64,000 nucleotides of DNA, taken from positions 1-64,000 of the forward strand of contig NZ_JAWUWR010000063.1 of assembly GCF_034111725.1 (NCBI RefSeq), written 5' to 3'. The notes under the pieces are model-generated. The model was given only the letters and a program-made list of their open reading frames with translations, did no database searches and was not told the origin of the DNA. Positions 8,626-17,057 of the stretch are shown here, piece by piece (positions within the stretch are counted from its first letter, which is position 1; every line of letters starts with the position of its first letter). Source of the DNA: Thalassolituus sp034111725 (lineage in GTDB: Bacteria; Pseudomonadota; Gammaproteobacteria; Pseudomonadales; Oceanobacteraceae). The position numbers and the translations under genes are program-made.

Positions 8626-9492
8626 ATGGCAAATTGGCAAGGCGTGGCAGAGTTTGTCGCTGTGGCAGAATCGCAGAGCTTTACTCGGGCAGCGGTACAA
8701 TTAAATGTTTCTACCGCACATGTCAGTCGTCAGGTACGAGATTTAGAGCAACGCTTAGGCTCTGAGCTGCTGTATCGGACGACTCGCCGAGTCAGCCTTA
8801 CCGAAGCTGGGCAAATCTATTATCAGCACTGCCGGCCTCTTCTTGATGGCTTAGGCAATGCTGAGCGCGCCGTCGGCAACCTGCAAACCATTCCCCAAGG
8901 CTTATTGCGCATTACTGCGCCCGTCACTTATGGTGAGCGCCACATAGCGCCGCTGATTAATCGTTTTTTGCAGCAACACCCAAAAGTGACGATTCATTGC
9001 GAATTGACCAACCAACAACTCGATTTAATCGACAGTAATTACGATTTAGCGATTCGTCTTGGGCGTCTAGAAAATAGTGATTTGATAGCTAAACGGCTAG
9101 GCAGCCGCCAACTATGGACCTGCGCCTCACCAGCGTATTTGGCCGCCCATGGCGAGCCGCATACCTTGTCGGAGTTAAGCCATCATCAATGCCTTGTCGG
9201 TACACTAAATCATTGGCGTTTTAATAATGCCGGACAAGATCAAATGCTGCGTGTTGAAGGTGTATTACGTTGCAACAGTGGAGAGGCATTATTGGATGCC
9301 GCCCTATGTGATTTAGGCATAGTACAATTACCGGATTACTACGTGACCACCGCCATCGCCAACGGCAAGCTGGTTTCAGTTCTCAACAGTTATCAACCGG
9401 AAAACGAAGGGATATGGGCACTCTACCCACCCGGTCGCCAACATTCTCCCAAAGTGCGCATGTTGATCGACTATCTTGTAGAACATCTTTAA
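8626..9492 (+). CDS. LysR-family transcriptional regulator, divergent from adhC
   Basis: A 288-residue LysR-type regulator with an N-terminal winged helix-turn-helix (about residues 1-60, with FTRAAVQLNVSTAHVSRQV) and a periplasmic-binding-like effector domain from about 90. LysR genes divergent from adhC-fghA are common in Pseudomonas relatives and usually control formaldehyde oxidation. The inducer here is not known. The ATG at 8626 has AGAGG about 6 bases upstream. Confidence 0.9.
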   Translation: MANWQGVAEFVAVAESQSFTRAAVQLNVSTAHVSRQVRDLEQRLGSELLYRTTRRVSLTEAGQIYYQHCRPLLDGLGNAERAVGNLQTIPQGLLRITAPVTYGERHIAPLINRFLQQHPKVTIHCELTNQQLDLIDSNYDLAIRLGRLENSDLIAKRLGSRQLWTCASPAYLAAHGEPHTLSELSHHQCLVGTLNHWRFNNAGQDQMLRVEGVLRCNSGEALLDAALCDLGIVQLPDYYVTTAIANGKLVSVLNSYQPENEGIWALYPPGRQHSPKVRMLIDYLVEHL

Positions 9493-9550
9493 TTCACCGA
9501 CACTAACCGCAGTAGCGAGTGAACACGACCTTACTTTTATAGTGGATATT

Positions 9551-11074
9551 ATGTCTTCAGAAAAAACCCGATTAGAAATATGTAACTTAACCGCCGACCA
9601 GTATCCTTTGATTAAAGAGCTTATGGATGAAGCATATCCAGAGCTAGGCGGCGCTTGGCCAAAACACACGATATCCTTGTTGATTGAGAAATTTCCAGAA
9701 GGCCAAATTGGTGTAATCGACGGCGATGAATTAGTTGGCCTAGCGCTTAGCGTACAAGTTGATTATGCGCGTTACTCCAACCCGCACACCTACGAAGACA
9801 TTGTCGATAGCAATGATGTGGTATCGAATAACACCGAAGGCGATACCATGTACGGCCTTGATGTGGTGATAAAAAAATCTCACCGAGGTATGCGTATTGG
9901 CCGTCGTTTATACGACGCGCGTAAAGAACTATGCCGTCAGTACAACTTCCGTGGCATGTTGGCCGGTGGTCGTATTCCTAGCTATCATACCTATCGCCAT
10001 GAAATGACGCCGACTGAATTTATCGAAAAAGTTGACCGTAAAGAAATTTACGATCCAATTTTAAGCTTTCAATTAGCCAACGATTTTCAGGTAAAACGTT
10101 TATTAAAGAAATATCTACCAGAAGATGAAGAGTCGGTAGGTTTCGCAACCCTATTAGAATGGAACAACATTTTTTATGAGCCAACCGATACCGTATTGGA
10201 ATCACGTAAAACCACCGTGCGCGTCGGTGCTGTGCAATGGCAAATGCGTTCCGTTAGTTCGCTCGATGAGTTATTAAAGCAGGTCGAATATTTTGTTGAT
10301 ACGGTTTCTGATTATCAAAGTGACTTCATTGTTTTCCCTGAGTTCTTTAATGCACCGTTAATGGGGCTAGGCAGGCAAACCACTCAAACAGAAGCCATTC
10401 GATTTTTAGCCGGATTTACAGCCGACATTCGTGATGCTATGTCGCGGATGGCGGTAGAGTACAACGCCAACATCATTACCGGGTCTATGCCGATTAATGA
10501 GAATGGCACAATTTACAACGTTTCTTATCTGTGTCATCGCAGCGGTAAAGTGGATGAGCAGCGTAAAATTCATATCACCCCGCACGAAAAAAATGACTGG
10601 GTCATTCGCGGTGGCGATAAACTGTCAGTTTTTGAAACGGATGCCGGACGTGTTGGTATTTTAATTTGTTACGATGTTGAATTTCCTGAGTTAGGACGAC
10701 TCATGGCCGAGCAAGGCCTAGAAATTCTATTTGTGCCTTTCTGGACCGATACCAAAAATGCCTATTTGCGTGTGCGCTTATGCGCTCAAGCACGAGCCAT
10801 TGAAAACGAATGCTATGTGGTTATTGCCGGTAGTGTGGGCAATTTACCTGAAGTTGAAAGCTTAGATGTGCAGTACAGCCAATCGGCAGTATTAACACCT
10901 TCCGACTTCCCCTTCCCACACGATGCAACTTTATCTGAGGCAACATCAAATACCGAGATGCTATTATTCTCGGATTTAGATATGGATAAATTGCGGGTGT
11001 TACATAACGAAGGGTCTGTGCGTAATCTTAAGGATCGCCGCAAAGATCTTTATGACGTTATCATGAAGAAATAA
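9551..11074 (+). CDS. GNAT acetyltransferase / nitrilase-family amidohydrolase fusion
   Basis: A 507-residue two-domain protein. Residues about 1-210 are a GNAT N-acetyltransferase-like domain (GLDVVIKKSHRGMRIGRRLY, an acetyl-CoA-binding RxxGxG/A-like loop). Residues about 220-500 are a carbon-nitrogen hydrolase with the full catalytic triad Glu264 (FPEFFNAP), Lys339 (RKIHITPHE) and Cys373 (LICYDVEFPE). Such fusions are known in bacteria, but their substrate is not established. Amide or amine turnover is inferred. The ATG at 9551 is preferred over an upstream GTG at 9542 because AGTGGA lies just before it. It is convergent with the thioesterase gene. Confidence 0.9.
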   Translation: MSSEKTRLEICNLTADQYPLIKELMDEAYPELGGAWPKHTISLLIEKFPEGQIGVIDGDELVGLALSVQVDYARYSNPHTYEDIVDSNDVVSNNTEGDTMYGLDVVIKKSHRGMRIGRRLYDARKELCRQYNFRGMLAGGRIPSYHTYRHEMTPTEFIEKVDRKEIYDPILSFQLANDFQVKRLLKKYLPEDEESVGFATLLEWNNIFYEPTDTVLESRKTTVRVGAVQWQMRSVSSLDELLKQVEYFVDTVSDYQSDFIVFPEFFNAPLMGLGRQTTQTEAIRFLAGFTADIRDAMSRMAVEYNANIITGSMPINENGTIYNVSYLCHRSGKVDEQRKIHITPHEKNDWVIRGGDKLSVFETDAGRVGILICYDVEFPELGRLMAEQGLEILFVPFWTDTKNAYLRVRLCAQARAIENECYVVIAGSVGNLPEVESLDVQYSQSAVLTPSDFPFPHDATLSEATSNTEMLLFSDLDMDKLRVLHNEGSVRNLKDRRKDLYDVIMKK

Positions 11075-11144
11075 TAATTTAATTGATGTCTACTTAACGA
11101 ATGGGTAGCGCTCCCCACCGTCATAATTAGGCATTAATTAGCAT

Positions 11145-11603
11145 TCACACCTTAGCTGTTTCTTTTGCCGGTTCAGCTAAGTGTGGTTCTAACTTCAAAA
11201 TGCTTTTTACTAAACCTTCTGGAATATCACACGGACGTCCCGCTTTATAGTCGAAAAATACCAACAGGCTATCGCCTTTAGCGACTAAACGAGAGGTTTC
11301 GTGACTCCATACCGCATACTCTTGCAGAATACGACCAGACTCCAATCGCACGCCTTTAATACCCACACTGATGGTATCTGGATATTTTAGTGGTGCTAAA
11401 AACTTGGCATTGGTTTGTGCCAAAATTGGGCCTTGTGCATAATTATTCATGTAATCAAGAATATTGAGACTATCGAAATACTTCACACGCGCACTTTCGA
11501 AATAACGAAAATATACCGCGTTATTAACGTGCTGAAAGGCATCCATTTCTCCCCAGACAACAGGGAGTTCTACAACAACCGGATAATCATATAAATCCAA
11601 CAT
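11145..11603 (-). CDS. Hot-dog-fold acyl-CoA thioesterase (4HBT/YbgC-like)
   Basis: A 152-residue hot-dog-fold protein of the 4-hydroxybenzoyl-CoA thioesterase family. The signature WGEMDAFQHVNNAVYFRYFE (residues about 17-36) includes the catalytic Asp and the HVNN turn. Such enzymes hydrolyse acyl-CoA thioesters in the cytoplasm. The chain-length preference cannot be read from the sequence. The upstream gap is rich in inverted repeats that may control it. Confidence 0.9.
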   Translation of the reverse strand: MLDLYDYPVVVELPVVWGEMDAFQHVNNAVYFRYFESARVKYFDSLNILDYMNNYAQGPILAQTNAKFLAPLKYPDTISVGIKGVRLESGRILQEYAVWSHETSRLVAKGDSLLVFFDYKAGRPCDIPEGLVKSILKLEPHLAEPAKETAKV

Positions 11604-12021
11604 AATCGCTCCTAAATTTCATTGGTGAGATACACATTTAAAACCTCCCAACAGGTTTTAAACAGACTGGTAAGAATTAGGTAAAACTTACCAGTAATTC
11701 AGTAACAGCAACGAGCGTGCCTGATTTTCAAATAAATTTATAACCTGCATAAAATTTGTTCAATCAGGCCGAATAGACCACCAATTAGCCAAAATGGCCT
11801 AAAAACTTAGTTTACTTCTAATGATAATTCATGAATTTATATAGTGGTTAGAAACAAACCGAACACGACTATAAGACTGATAGCGGCAAGATAGTGTCAA
11901 TGACCGACGAAAACACAACGCTATCTTGCCCGTGTGCCAGAAATCCATTCAATTAAATCGTCAACTTTCCGTGATAATCATCACGAACTTGGTGAAATTA
12001 TGGGTAAATTAGAGGCAAAAA
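11604..12021. other. Non-coding gap with four inverted repeats
   Basis: No protein gene is seen in this 418-base stretch. It carries four perfect inverted repeats. They are TTTAAAACCT/AGGTTTTAAA (11637-11646 and 11653-11662), ACTGGTAAG/CTTACCAGT (11666-11674 and 11687-11695), GCCTGATT/AATCAGGC (11719-11726 and 11762-11769) and GGCAAGATAG/CTATCTTGCC (11885-11894 and 11921-11930). The first two could be operators or a leader hairpin for the thioesterase gene. The whole could be a structured RNA. No T-run typical of a terminator follows them. Confidence 0.5.
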
Positions 12022-12049
12022 AAAGCCCGACCATATGGCCGGGCTTTTT
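12022..12049 (-). terminator. Terminator of purA
   Basis: The hairpin AGCCCG...CGGGCT around CCATATGG is followed on the minus strand by a long T-run (A-run 12017-12024 on the plus strand). It lies just after the purA stop codon. A T-run on the plus side may also make it work in that direction. Confidence 0.8.
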
Positions 12050-12061
12050 CATTTGATTGCT

Positions 12062-13354
12062 TTACAGATCAAAGCTGTGACGCAATACAATCGTTTCTAC
12101 GCGATCAGGACCGGTAGAAATAATATCGATTGGAGCACCAATCGCTTCTTCAATAAAACGAATATAGCTACGCGCATTTTCTGGCAGCTCTTCGATGGTT
12201 TTGGCACCGAATGTCGATTCGGTCCAACCTGGTAGCTCTTTGTACACTGGCGTCAACTTACAGAACTGATCCGCACTCGCCGGTACTTTTAACGCATTAC
12301 CGTTTTCGTCTTGATAGCCAACGCATACTTTGATGGTTTCTAAACCGTCTAGTACGTCGAGCTTAGTCAGACAGATAGTGTTGATTGAGTTAACACGGAT
12401 CGCGTGCTTTACCAGCATGGCATCGAACCAACCACAACGACGGTCACGACCAGTCGTAGTGCCTTTTTCTTTACCCACCGTCGCCAGATGAATGCCGACA
12501 GAATCAAATAGTTCCGTTGGGAACGGGCCAGAACCAACACGTGTGGTGTAGGCTTTAGTGATACCTAAGATCTGATCCAAATACAAAGGACCCACACCTG
12601 AACCTGTCGCAACACCGCCAGCGGTGGTATTTGAAGAGGTTACAAATGGATAGGTACCGTGATCGATATCAAGCAGCGTGCCTTGAGCACCTTCAAACAT
12701 AATATCGCCGCCACTTTCACGCACGCTGTGTACTAAATCAACGGCATCAACAACGATGTCTTTAATTTGTGCAGCCCAGTCGATGCATGAGGCTAGGGTT
12801 TCTTCATAGCTAACTTCTTCGACACCGTAATAGTGCTTCAGTGAGAAGTTATGGTATTCCATCACTTCTTTTAGCTTGTCGGCAAACTCAGGCTGGTACA
12901 AGTCACCAACGCGCAAACCGCGACGGCTAACTTTATCTTCGTACGCAGGGCCAATACCACGACCGGTAGTACCGATTTTATCGTTACCACGTTTAATTTC
13001 ACGTGCCTGATCCAATGCACAGTGATACGGCAAAATTAGTGGGCAAGCATGAGAAATACGCAAACGTTCCATTACGGGTACGCCACGATCTTCCAGCGCG
13101 CGGACTTCTTTTAACAAAGCGTCCGGAGCCAATACCACACCATTACCGATAACGCAGGTAACGCCATCACGCAAAATACCAGAAGGAATCAAGTGAAGAG
13201 CGGTTTTAACACCGTCAATCACCAGCGTGTGGCCAGCATTATGGCCACCTTGAAAGCGTACAACAGCGGCTGCTTTTTCAGTTAGCAGATCAACTATTTT
13301 ACCTTTACCTTCGTCACCCCATTGGGTGCCCAAAACTACAACGCATTTACCCAT
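12062..13354 (-). CDS. purA: Adenylosuccinate synthetase
   Basis: A 430-residue GTP-dependent enzyme that joins IMP and aspartate to form adenylosuccinate, the first committed step to AMP. The N-terminal P-loop-like GTQWGDEGKGK, GGHNAGH with the catalytic His, and the C-terminal TGPDR loop are intact. The start is the ATG at 13354 (MGKCVVVLG). The upstream GTG would add five unconserved residues. It is the last gene of the hisZ-purA pair, 23 bases after hisZ, and ends at a terminator. Confidence 0.97.
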   Translation of the reverse strand: MGKCVVVLGTQWGDEGKGKIVDLLTEKAAAVVRFQGGHNAGHTLVIDGVKTALHLIPSGILRDGVTCVIGNGVVLAPDALLKEVRALEDRGVPVMERLRISHACPLILPYHCALDQAREIKRGNDKIGTTGRGIGPAYEDKVSRRGLRVGDLYQPEFADKLKEVMEYHNFSLKHYYGVEEVSYEETLASCIDWAAQIKDIVVDAVDLVHSVRESGGDIMFEGAQGTLLDIDHGTYPFVTSSNTTAGGVATGSGVGPLYLDQILGITKAYTTRVGSGPFPTELFDSVGIHLATVGKEKGTTTGRDRRCGWFDAMLVKHAIRVNSINTICLTKLDVLDGLETIKVCVGYQDENGNALKVPASADQFCKLTPVYKELPGWTESTFGAKTIEELPENARSYIRFIEEAIGAPIDIISTGPDRVETIVLRHSFDL

Positions 13355-13377
13355 CGCGGAATCTTTCACTCACAGAA

Positions 13378-14544
13378 TTAAGCTTCGACCAGCTGCCACT
13401 GGCCATCCAAGTAGTCCAGACGCGAATCCGCCGGAACCGCATCGTGATTCAATTGCACCAGAACGCGCATGCCTTGGCTGCGCAGTTGCTGGATTGCTTG
13501 CCATAGCGCTGGATCATCAGAACTAGGCGCGACCACGGTTTGCTTGCGGTCGGTCTTAACGTCGCCAAGACGGGCGAGTACTTTCAAATCAGCACTGAAG
13601 CCGGTCGCTGCACGAGCGCGGCCAAATACAGCACCTGTTTCATCGTAACGACCACCTTGGGCAATAGCATCGCCATATCCCGGTACATAGGCCGCAAACA
13701 CCAAACCGGTGTGATAATCGTAGCCGCGGAGTTCGGTTAGATCGCACATCATTGAAGTATTCGGAAAACGTTTTGCAACGTGCTCCGCTACTTTCATTAC
13801 GTGCTCTAACTCGTCTGCTGCGCCTGGAACCAACTCCGCCATACGCGCAAATTGCGCACGCATTGCTTCATGGCCGCCCTGCAAGGTCGCCAATAGCGTA
13901 AACGCTTCGACCATACTTGCATCACTCAGTTCGCGCTCAGCCCAAACCGCTAGGTCGGTGGCACACTTAAGCTTCAATAGGGCAAACAATTCCGTTTGCT
14001 GATCAGCGTTGATGCCAGCTTGACGTGCCAAAGCACGGAAGACACCAACATTTCCTAAATCCAAATGCACTTGCTGCATGCCGGCTTGCTCTAGCATGGC
14101 CAGCATCAAGCTAATAATTTCAACATCCGCATCTAAACCCGCTTCGCCATAAAGCTCGGCACCGATTTGCATTGGCGTGCGGCTGGCTAGCAGTGAGCTG
14201 GATTTCGCATGAAACACGGTGCGGCAATAACTAAAACGGCTGATGCCATCTTGGGCGTAGCTGTGCGCATCAATACGTGCAACTTGCGGTGTTGTATCCG
14301 CGCTTAATCCCATCAAACGACCTGATAATTGATCGGTTACTTTGAAGGTACGCAAATCTAAATCTTTACCCGTGCCGGTAAGCAAGGAATCGAGATATTC
14401 CAAAGCTGGAGGAATAACAAGGTCGTAACCACAGTTATCCAAAAAGTCGAGCAAGTGGCGACGTAAGTGCTCTATTTGCCGTGCTTGGGGCGGCAGTACT
14501 TCATCAATACCATCCGGCAGTAGCCAACGGTCAGCGCTTGTCAT
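13378..14544 (-). CDS. hisZ: ATP phosphoribosyltransferase regulatory subunit
   Basis: A 388-residue HisZ, a catalytically inactive histidyl-tRNA-synthetase-like protein that assembles with short-form HisG and makes it active and feedback-sensitive in histidine biosynthesis. The N-terminal WLLPDGIDEVLPP and the class II synthetase-like core are visible, including RFSYCRTVFH and LRGYDYHTGLVFAAY. The start at 14544 (MTSADRWLLPDG) has AAAGG upstream and fits the family. It lies between the DUF2065 gene and purA, as in Pseudomonas. Confidence 0.95.
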   Translation of the reverse strand: MTSADRWLLPDGIDEVLPPQARQIEHLRRHLLDFLDNCGYDLVIPPALEYLDSLLTGTGKDLDLRTFKVTDQLSGRLMGLSADTTPQVARIDAHSYAQDGISRFSYCRTVFHAKSSSLLASRTPMQIGAELYGEAGLDADVEIISLMLAMLEQAGMQQVHLDLGNVGVFRALARQAGINADQQTELFALLKLKCATDLAVWAERELSDASMVEAFTLLATLQGGHEAMRAQFARMAELVPGAADELEHVMKVAEHVAKRFPNTSMMCDLTELRGYDYHTGLVFAAYVPGYGDAIAQGGRYDETGAVFGRARAATGFSADLKVLARLGDVKTDRKQTVVAPSSDDPALWQAIQQLRSQGMRVLVQLNHDAVPADSRLDYLDGQWQLVEA

Positions 14545-14554
14545 GGTCCAGCCT

Positions 14555-14758
14555 TTATACATTGATCAGGTAGAGAAGACCGAGTCCCAGCAACATGCTG
14601 AATAGCCCAGTCATACGCATTGTACGATCATCCGTCGCCGCCAATTGCTGTACCAGCCGACGCCACCGCGCGGGATACAAAAATGGCACTATGCCCTCGA
14701 TGATAAAAACGAGGCCGATAGCGAGCGCCAGAACATGCCAAAAATCCGGTTTCAACAA
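14555..14758 (-). CDS. DUF2065 small membrane protein
   Basis: A protein of about 67 residues with two membrane segments (LALAIGLVFIIEGIVPFLYP and LFSMLLGLGLLYLI) and the PARWRR motif of DUF2065. Its function is unknown. The gene is conserved between hflC and hisZ in gammaproteobacteria. No ATG is available. A TTG at 14758 or 14755 with GAAAGG just upstream is chosen, because the longer frame would read through the hflC terminator hairpin at 14784-14809. Confidence 0.8.
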   Translation of the reverse strand: MLKPDFWHVLALAIGLVFIIEGIVPFLYPARWRRLVQQLAATDDRTMRMTGLFSMLLGLGLLYLINV

Positions 14759-14783
14759 ATGGCCTTTCGATAAATGATCGCAC

Positions 14784-14809
14784 AAAAAAACCGGGCACCA
14801 GGCCCGGTT
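14784..14809 (-). terminator. Terminator after hflC
   Basis: The hairpin AACCGGGC / GCCCGGTT with a 5-base loop is followed on the minus strand by seven T residues. It lies 69 bases past the hflC stop and just before the DUF2065 start, so it separates hflKC transcription from hisZ-purA at least in part. Confidence 0.85.
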
Positions 14810-14877
14810 ACGGGATTCTACCAAAGCTGGCCGGTAACGGCCAGTTGGTAATCCGCTGACTTACAATTCGTTGAGGA

Positions 14878-15747
14878 CTATTTGCCCTTCGAATTTTTAA
14901 AGTAGCGGAAGAAGTCGCTATCCGGCTTCATAAGAATCACATCGTTTTCACGGAATGTTTCTTGATAGGCCTTCAAGCTACGCGTAAACGCATAGAACTC
15001 AGGGTCACGATTGTAAGCCGAAGCGTAAACACGAGCGGCTTCCGCATCACCCTCACCACGAGTACGTTCTGCATCACGGTAGGCCTCTGCTTCCAGAACT
15101 GTTTTTTGACGATCCGCATCCGCTTGGATACCTTCGGCCAGTTCTTTACCTTGCGAGCGATGCTCACGTGCTTCACGACCACGTTCAGCCGACATACGGT
15201 TGTACACTGAATTACTCAGATCTTCCGGTAGGTCGATGGCTTTAACACGTACATCTAATACTTCGATGCCCAATTCTTTTTGGGTTTCAATGTTCAGAGC
15301 AGTGGTCAGTTTAGTCATTAACTCGTCACGCTCACCGGATACCACTTCGTGCAAAGTGCGCGCAGCGATTTCGTCACGCAGACCTTTGTTCACTAAGTTA
15401 GCCAACAGGTTAGATGCTTGCAGACGATTACCTGAAGCTGCTTTGTAGTAGGCGTTTACATCTTTGATGCGCCATTTCGCGAACGAATCCACGATCACGT
15501 ATTTCTTACCTGAGGTTAAGAAACGCGACGGGTTAGTGTCGAGTGTTAATACACGTGCATCAAAACGCTTAACCACATCAACAAACGGGGTTTTAAAATG
15601 CAGACCCGGTTCGATATCAGCTTGAACCACTTCACCAAACGTCAATTTAATTGCACGTTCAGTTTCATTGATCACATAAAGACTCTGGCTCGCGACTAAT
15701 CCGACAACCGCGATCAAAATCAAAAGAATGGTAGATTTCGGAGACAT
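14878..15747 (-). CDS. hflC: HflC, FtsH-associated SPFH-domain membrane protein
   Basis: A 289-residue inner-membrane protein with one N-terminal membrane segment (ILLILIAVVGLVASQSLYVI) followed by an SPFH/band-7 domain and a coiled-coil region with EAEAYRDAERTRGEGDAEAA. With HflK it forms a large cage around the FtsH protease and modulates its access to membrane substrates. Its ATG overlaps the hflK stop codon (TAATG), which indicates translational coupling. Confidence 0.97.
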   Translation of the reverse strand: MSPKSTILLILIAVVGLVASQSLYVINETERAIKLTFGEVVQADIEPGLHFKTPFVDVVKRFDARVLTLDTNPSRFLTSGKKYVIVDSFAKWRIKDVNAYYKAASGNRLQASNLLANLVNKGLRDEIAARTLHEVVSGERDELMTKLTTALNIETQKELGIEVLDVRVKAIDLPEDLSNSVYNRMSAERGREAREHRSQGKELAEGIQADADRQKTVLEAEAYRDAERTRGEGDAEAARVYASAYNRDPEFYAFTRSLKAYQETFRENDVILMKPDSDFFRYFKNSKGK

Positions 15748-16937
15748 TAGCGACCCTCCCTACGAACTGAATTAGTGGAGTTTTGACGCGAACGAATCTC
15801 GTTGATTACTTGATCAGCAATAGTCGACATATCGCTGTTGCTCATCTGATCTTTTGATTGTGAAGATGGCATACCTTGGATAATTTTATCCAGAGGTAAG
15901 TACATCATGTTATTACCACCTTCAACGTCAACTAAGACCTTGCTGGAGTTGGTATACACTTCGCTAACCGCTTCAATATACAAACGCTCACGGGTAACTT
16001 GTGGCGCTTTTTTGTATTCTGATAAAAGATTCTCAAAACGAGCCGCCTCACCTTCTGCACGCGCAACAATGCGCTCTTTGTAGGCAGACGCTTCTTCTAA
16101 TTGACGTTGTGCACGACCGCGAGCTTCAGGAACAATGGCGTTCGCGTAGGCTTCTGCATCGTTAATAAAACGCTCTTTATCTTGCTTCGCACGCTGCACA
16201 TCATCAAAAGACTCTTTCACCTGTTGTGGTGGACGAGCATCTTTAATGTTGACGTTAGTCAGCTGAATACCGGTTTGATAACGATCTAGATAATCCTGCA
16301 AACGTATCTTCACAGCTTCGGCTAAGGCTGCACGACCCGTGGTCAAAATCGGGTCCATCGCGGTGGAGCCCACTTCATGACGCAAAGCGCTTTCTGCTGC
16401 TGAAATCAAGCTAGCTTCTGGCTCTTCTACACGTAAAGCGAATGTCTGAGGGTCTTGTACACGGTATTGAACGTTCAGTTCAACTTCGACGATGTTTTCG
16501 TCTTCCGTCAGCATGCGCTCTTTAATTTCAGCTTCACGTACTTTGGTGATATTCACCGGAACCACCTGATCGACGACTGGAATTTTCCAGTGCAAACCTG
16601 GGTTCTCAATAGAACTAAATTGACCAGTACGCAGTACAACGCCACGTTCCTGTTCGTCTAAGGTGTAGAACGAATTGAAAGCCAATAAACCGGCACCAAT
16701 GATCGCAGCGATGATCAACAAACCGCCTAGTCCGTCATTGCCGCCTGAACCTTGGTTATTCCCGTTACCGCCGCCCTTTTTGCCAAATAGACCATTTACT
16801 TTGTCCATTAGCTGTTTAAGAACTTCGTCGATATCTGGTGGCTGATTACCGCCGCCGTTTTTATTTCCGCGGTTATTATTTCCCCACGGATCCTTGGGAT
16901 TGCCTTTTCCGCTTCCGCCAGGCTCATTCCAGGCCAT
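15747..16937 (-). CDS. hflK: HflK, FtsH-associated SPFH-domain membrane protein
   Basis: A 396-residue partner of HflC. Its N-terminus is Gly/Asn-rich and cytoplasmic (residues 1-70). A membrane segment (GGLLIIAAIIGAGLLAF) follows, then an SPFH domain and coiled coil (RAQRQLEEASAYKERIVARA). It forms the HflKC cage around FtsH. It begins MAWNEPGGSGKGNPKDPWG, as in the family. It sits between hflX and hflC; a hairpin near 17034-17057 separates it from hflX. Confidence 0.97.
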   Translation of the reverse strand: MAWNEPGGSGKGNPKDPWGNNNRGNKNGGGNQPPDIDEVLKQLMDKVNGLFGKKGGGNGNNQGSGGNDGLGGLLIIAAIIGAGLLAFNSFYTLDEQERGVVLRTGQFSSIENPGLHWKIPVVDQVVPVNITKVREAEIKERMLTEDENIVEVELNVQYRVQDPQTFALRVEEPEASLISAAESALRHEVGSTAMDPILTTGRAALAEAVKIRLQDYLDRYQTGIQLTNVNIKDARPPQQVKESFDDVQRAKQDKERFINDAEAYANAIVPEARGRAQRQLEEASAYKERIVARAEGEAARFENLLSEYKKAPQVTRERLYIEAVSEVYTNSSKVLVDVEGGNNMMYLPLDKIIQGMPSSQSKDQMSNSDMSTIADQVINEIRSRQNSTNSVRREGR

Positions 16938-17032
16938 AAATCACTCCAGTCAGTGTGTGCCAGGTGTGTGAATACATGCACACCCAATGATAACGAATTT
17001 AATCGTCTACATACTACCGTTCAAAGGACAAC

Positions 17033-17057
17033 AAAACCGGATCTCTCGATCCGGTTT
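17033..17057 (-). terminator. Hairpin overlapping the hflX stop codon
   Basis: A 10-bp stem, AAACCGGATC/GATCCGGTTT, with a 4-base loop is followed on the minus strand by TTTTG. It overlaps the hflX TAA. It probably attenuates transcription from hfq-hflX into hflKC. Confidence 0.65.

Noticed and set aside
8525..8632. Longer adhC with 36 extra residues
   Set aside because: It overlaps the start of the divergent LysR gene, lacks family similarity, and the inner ATG has a better ribosome site.
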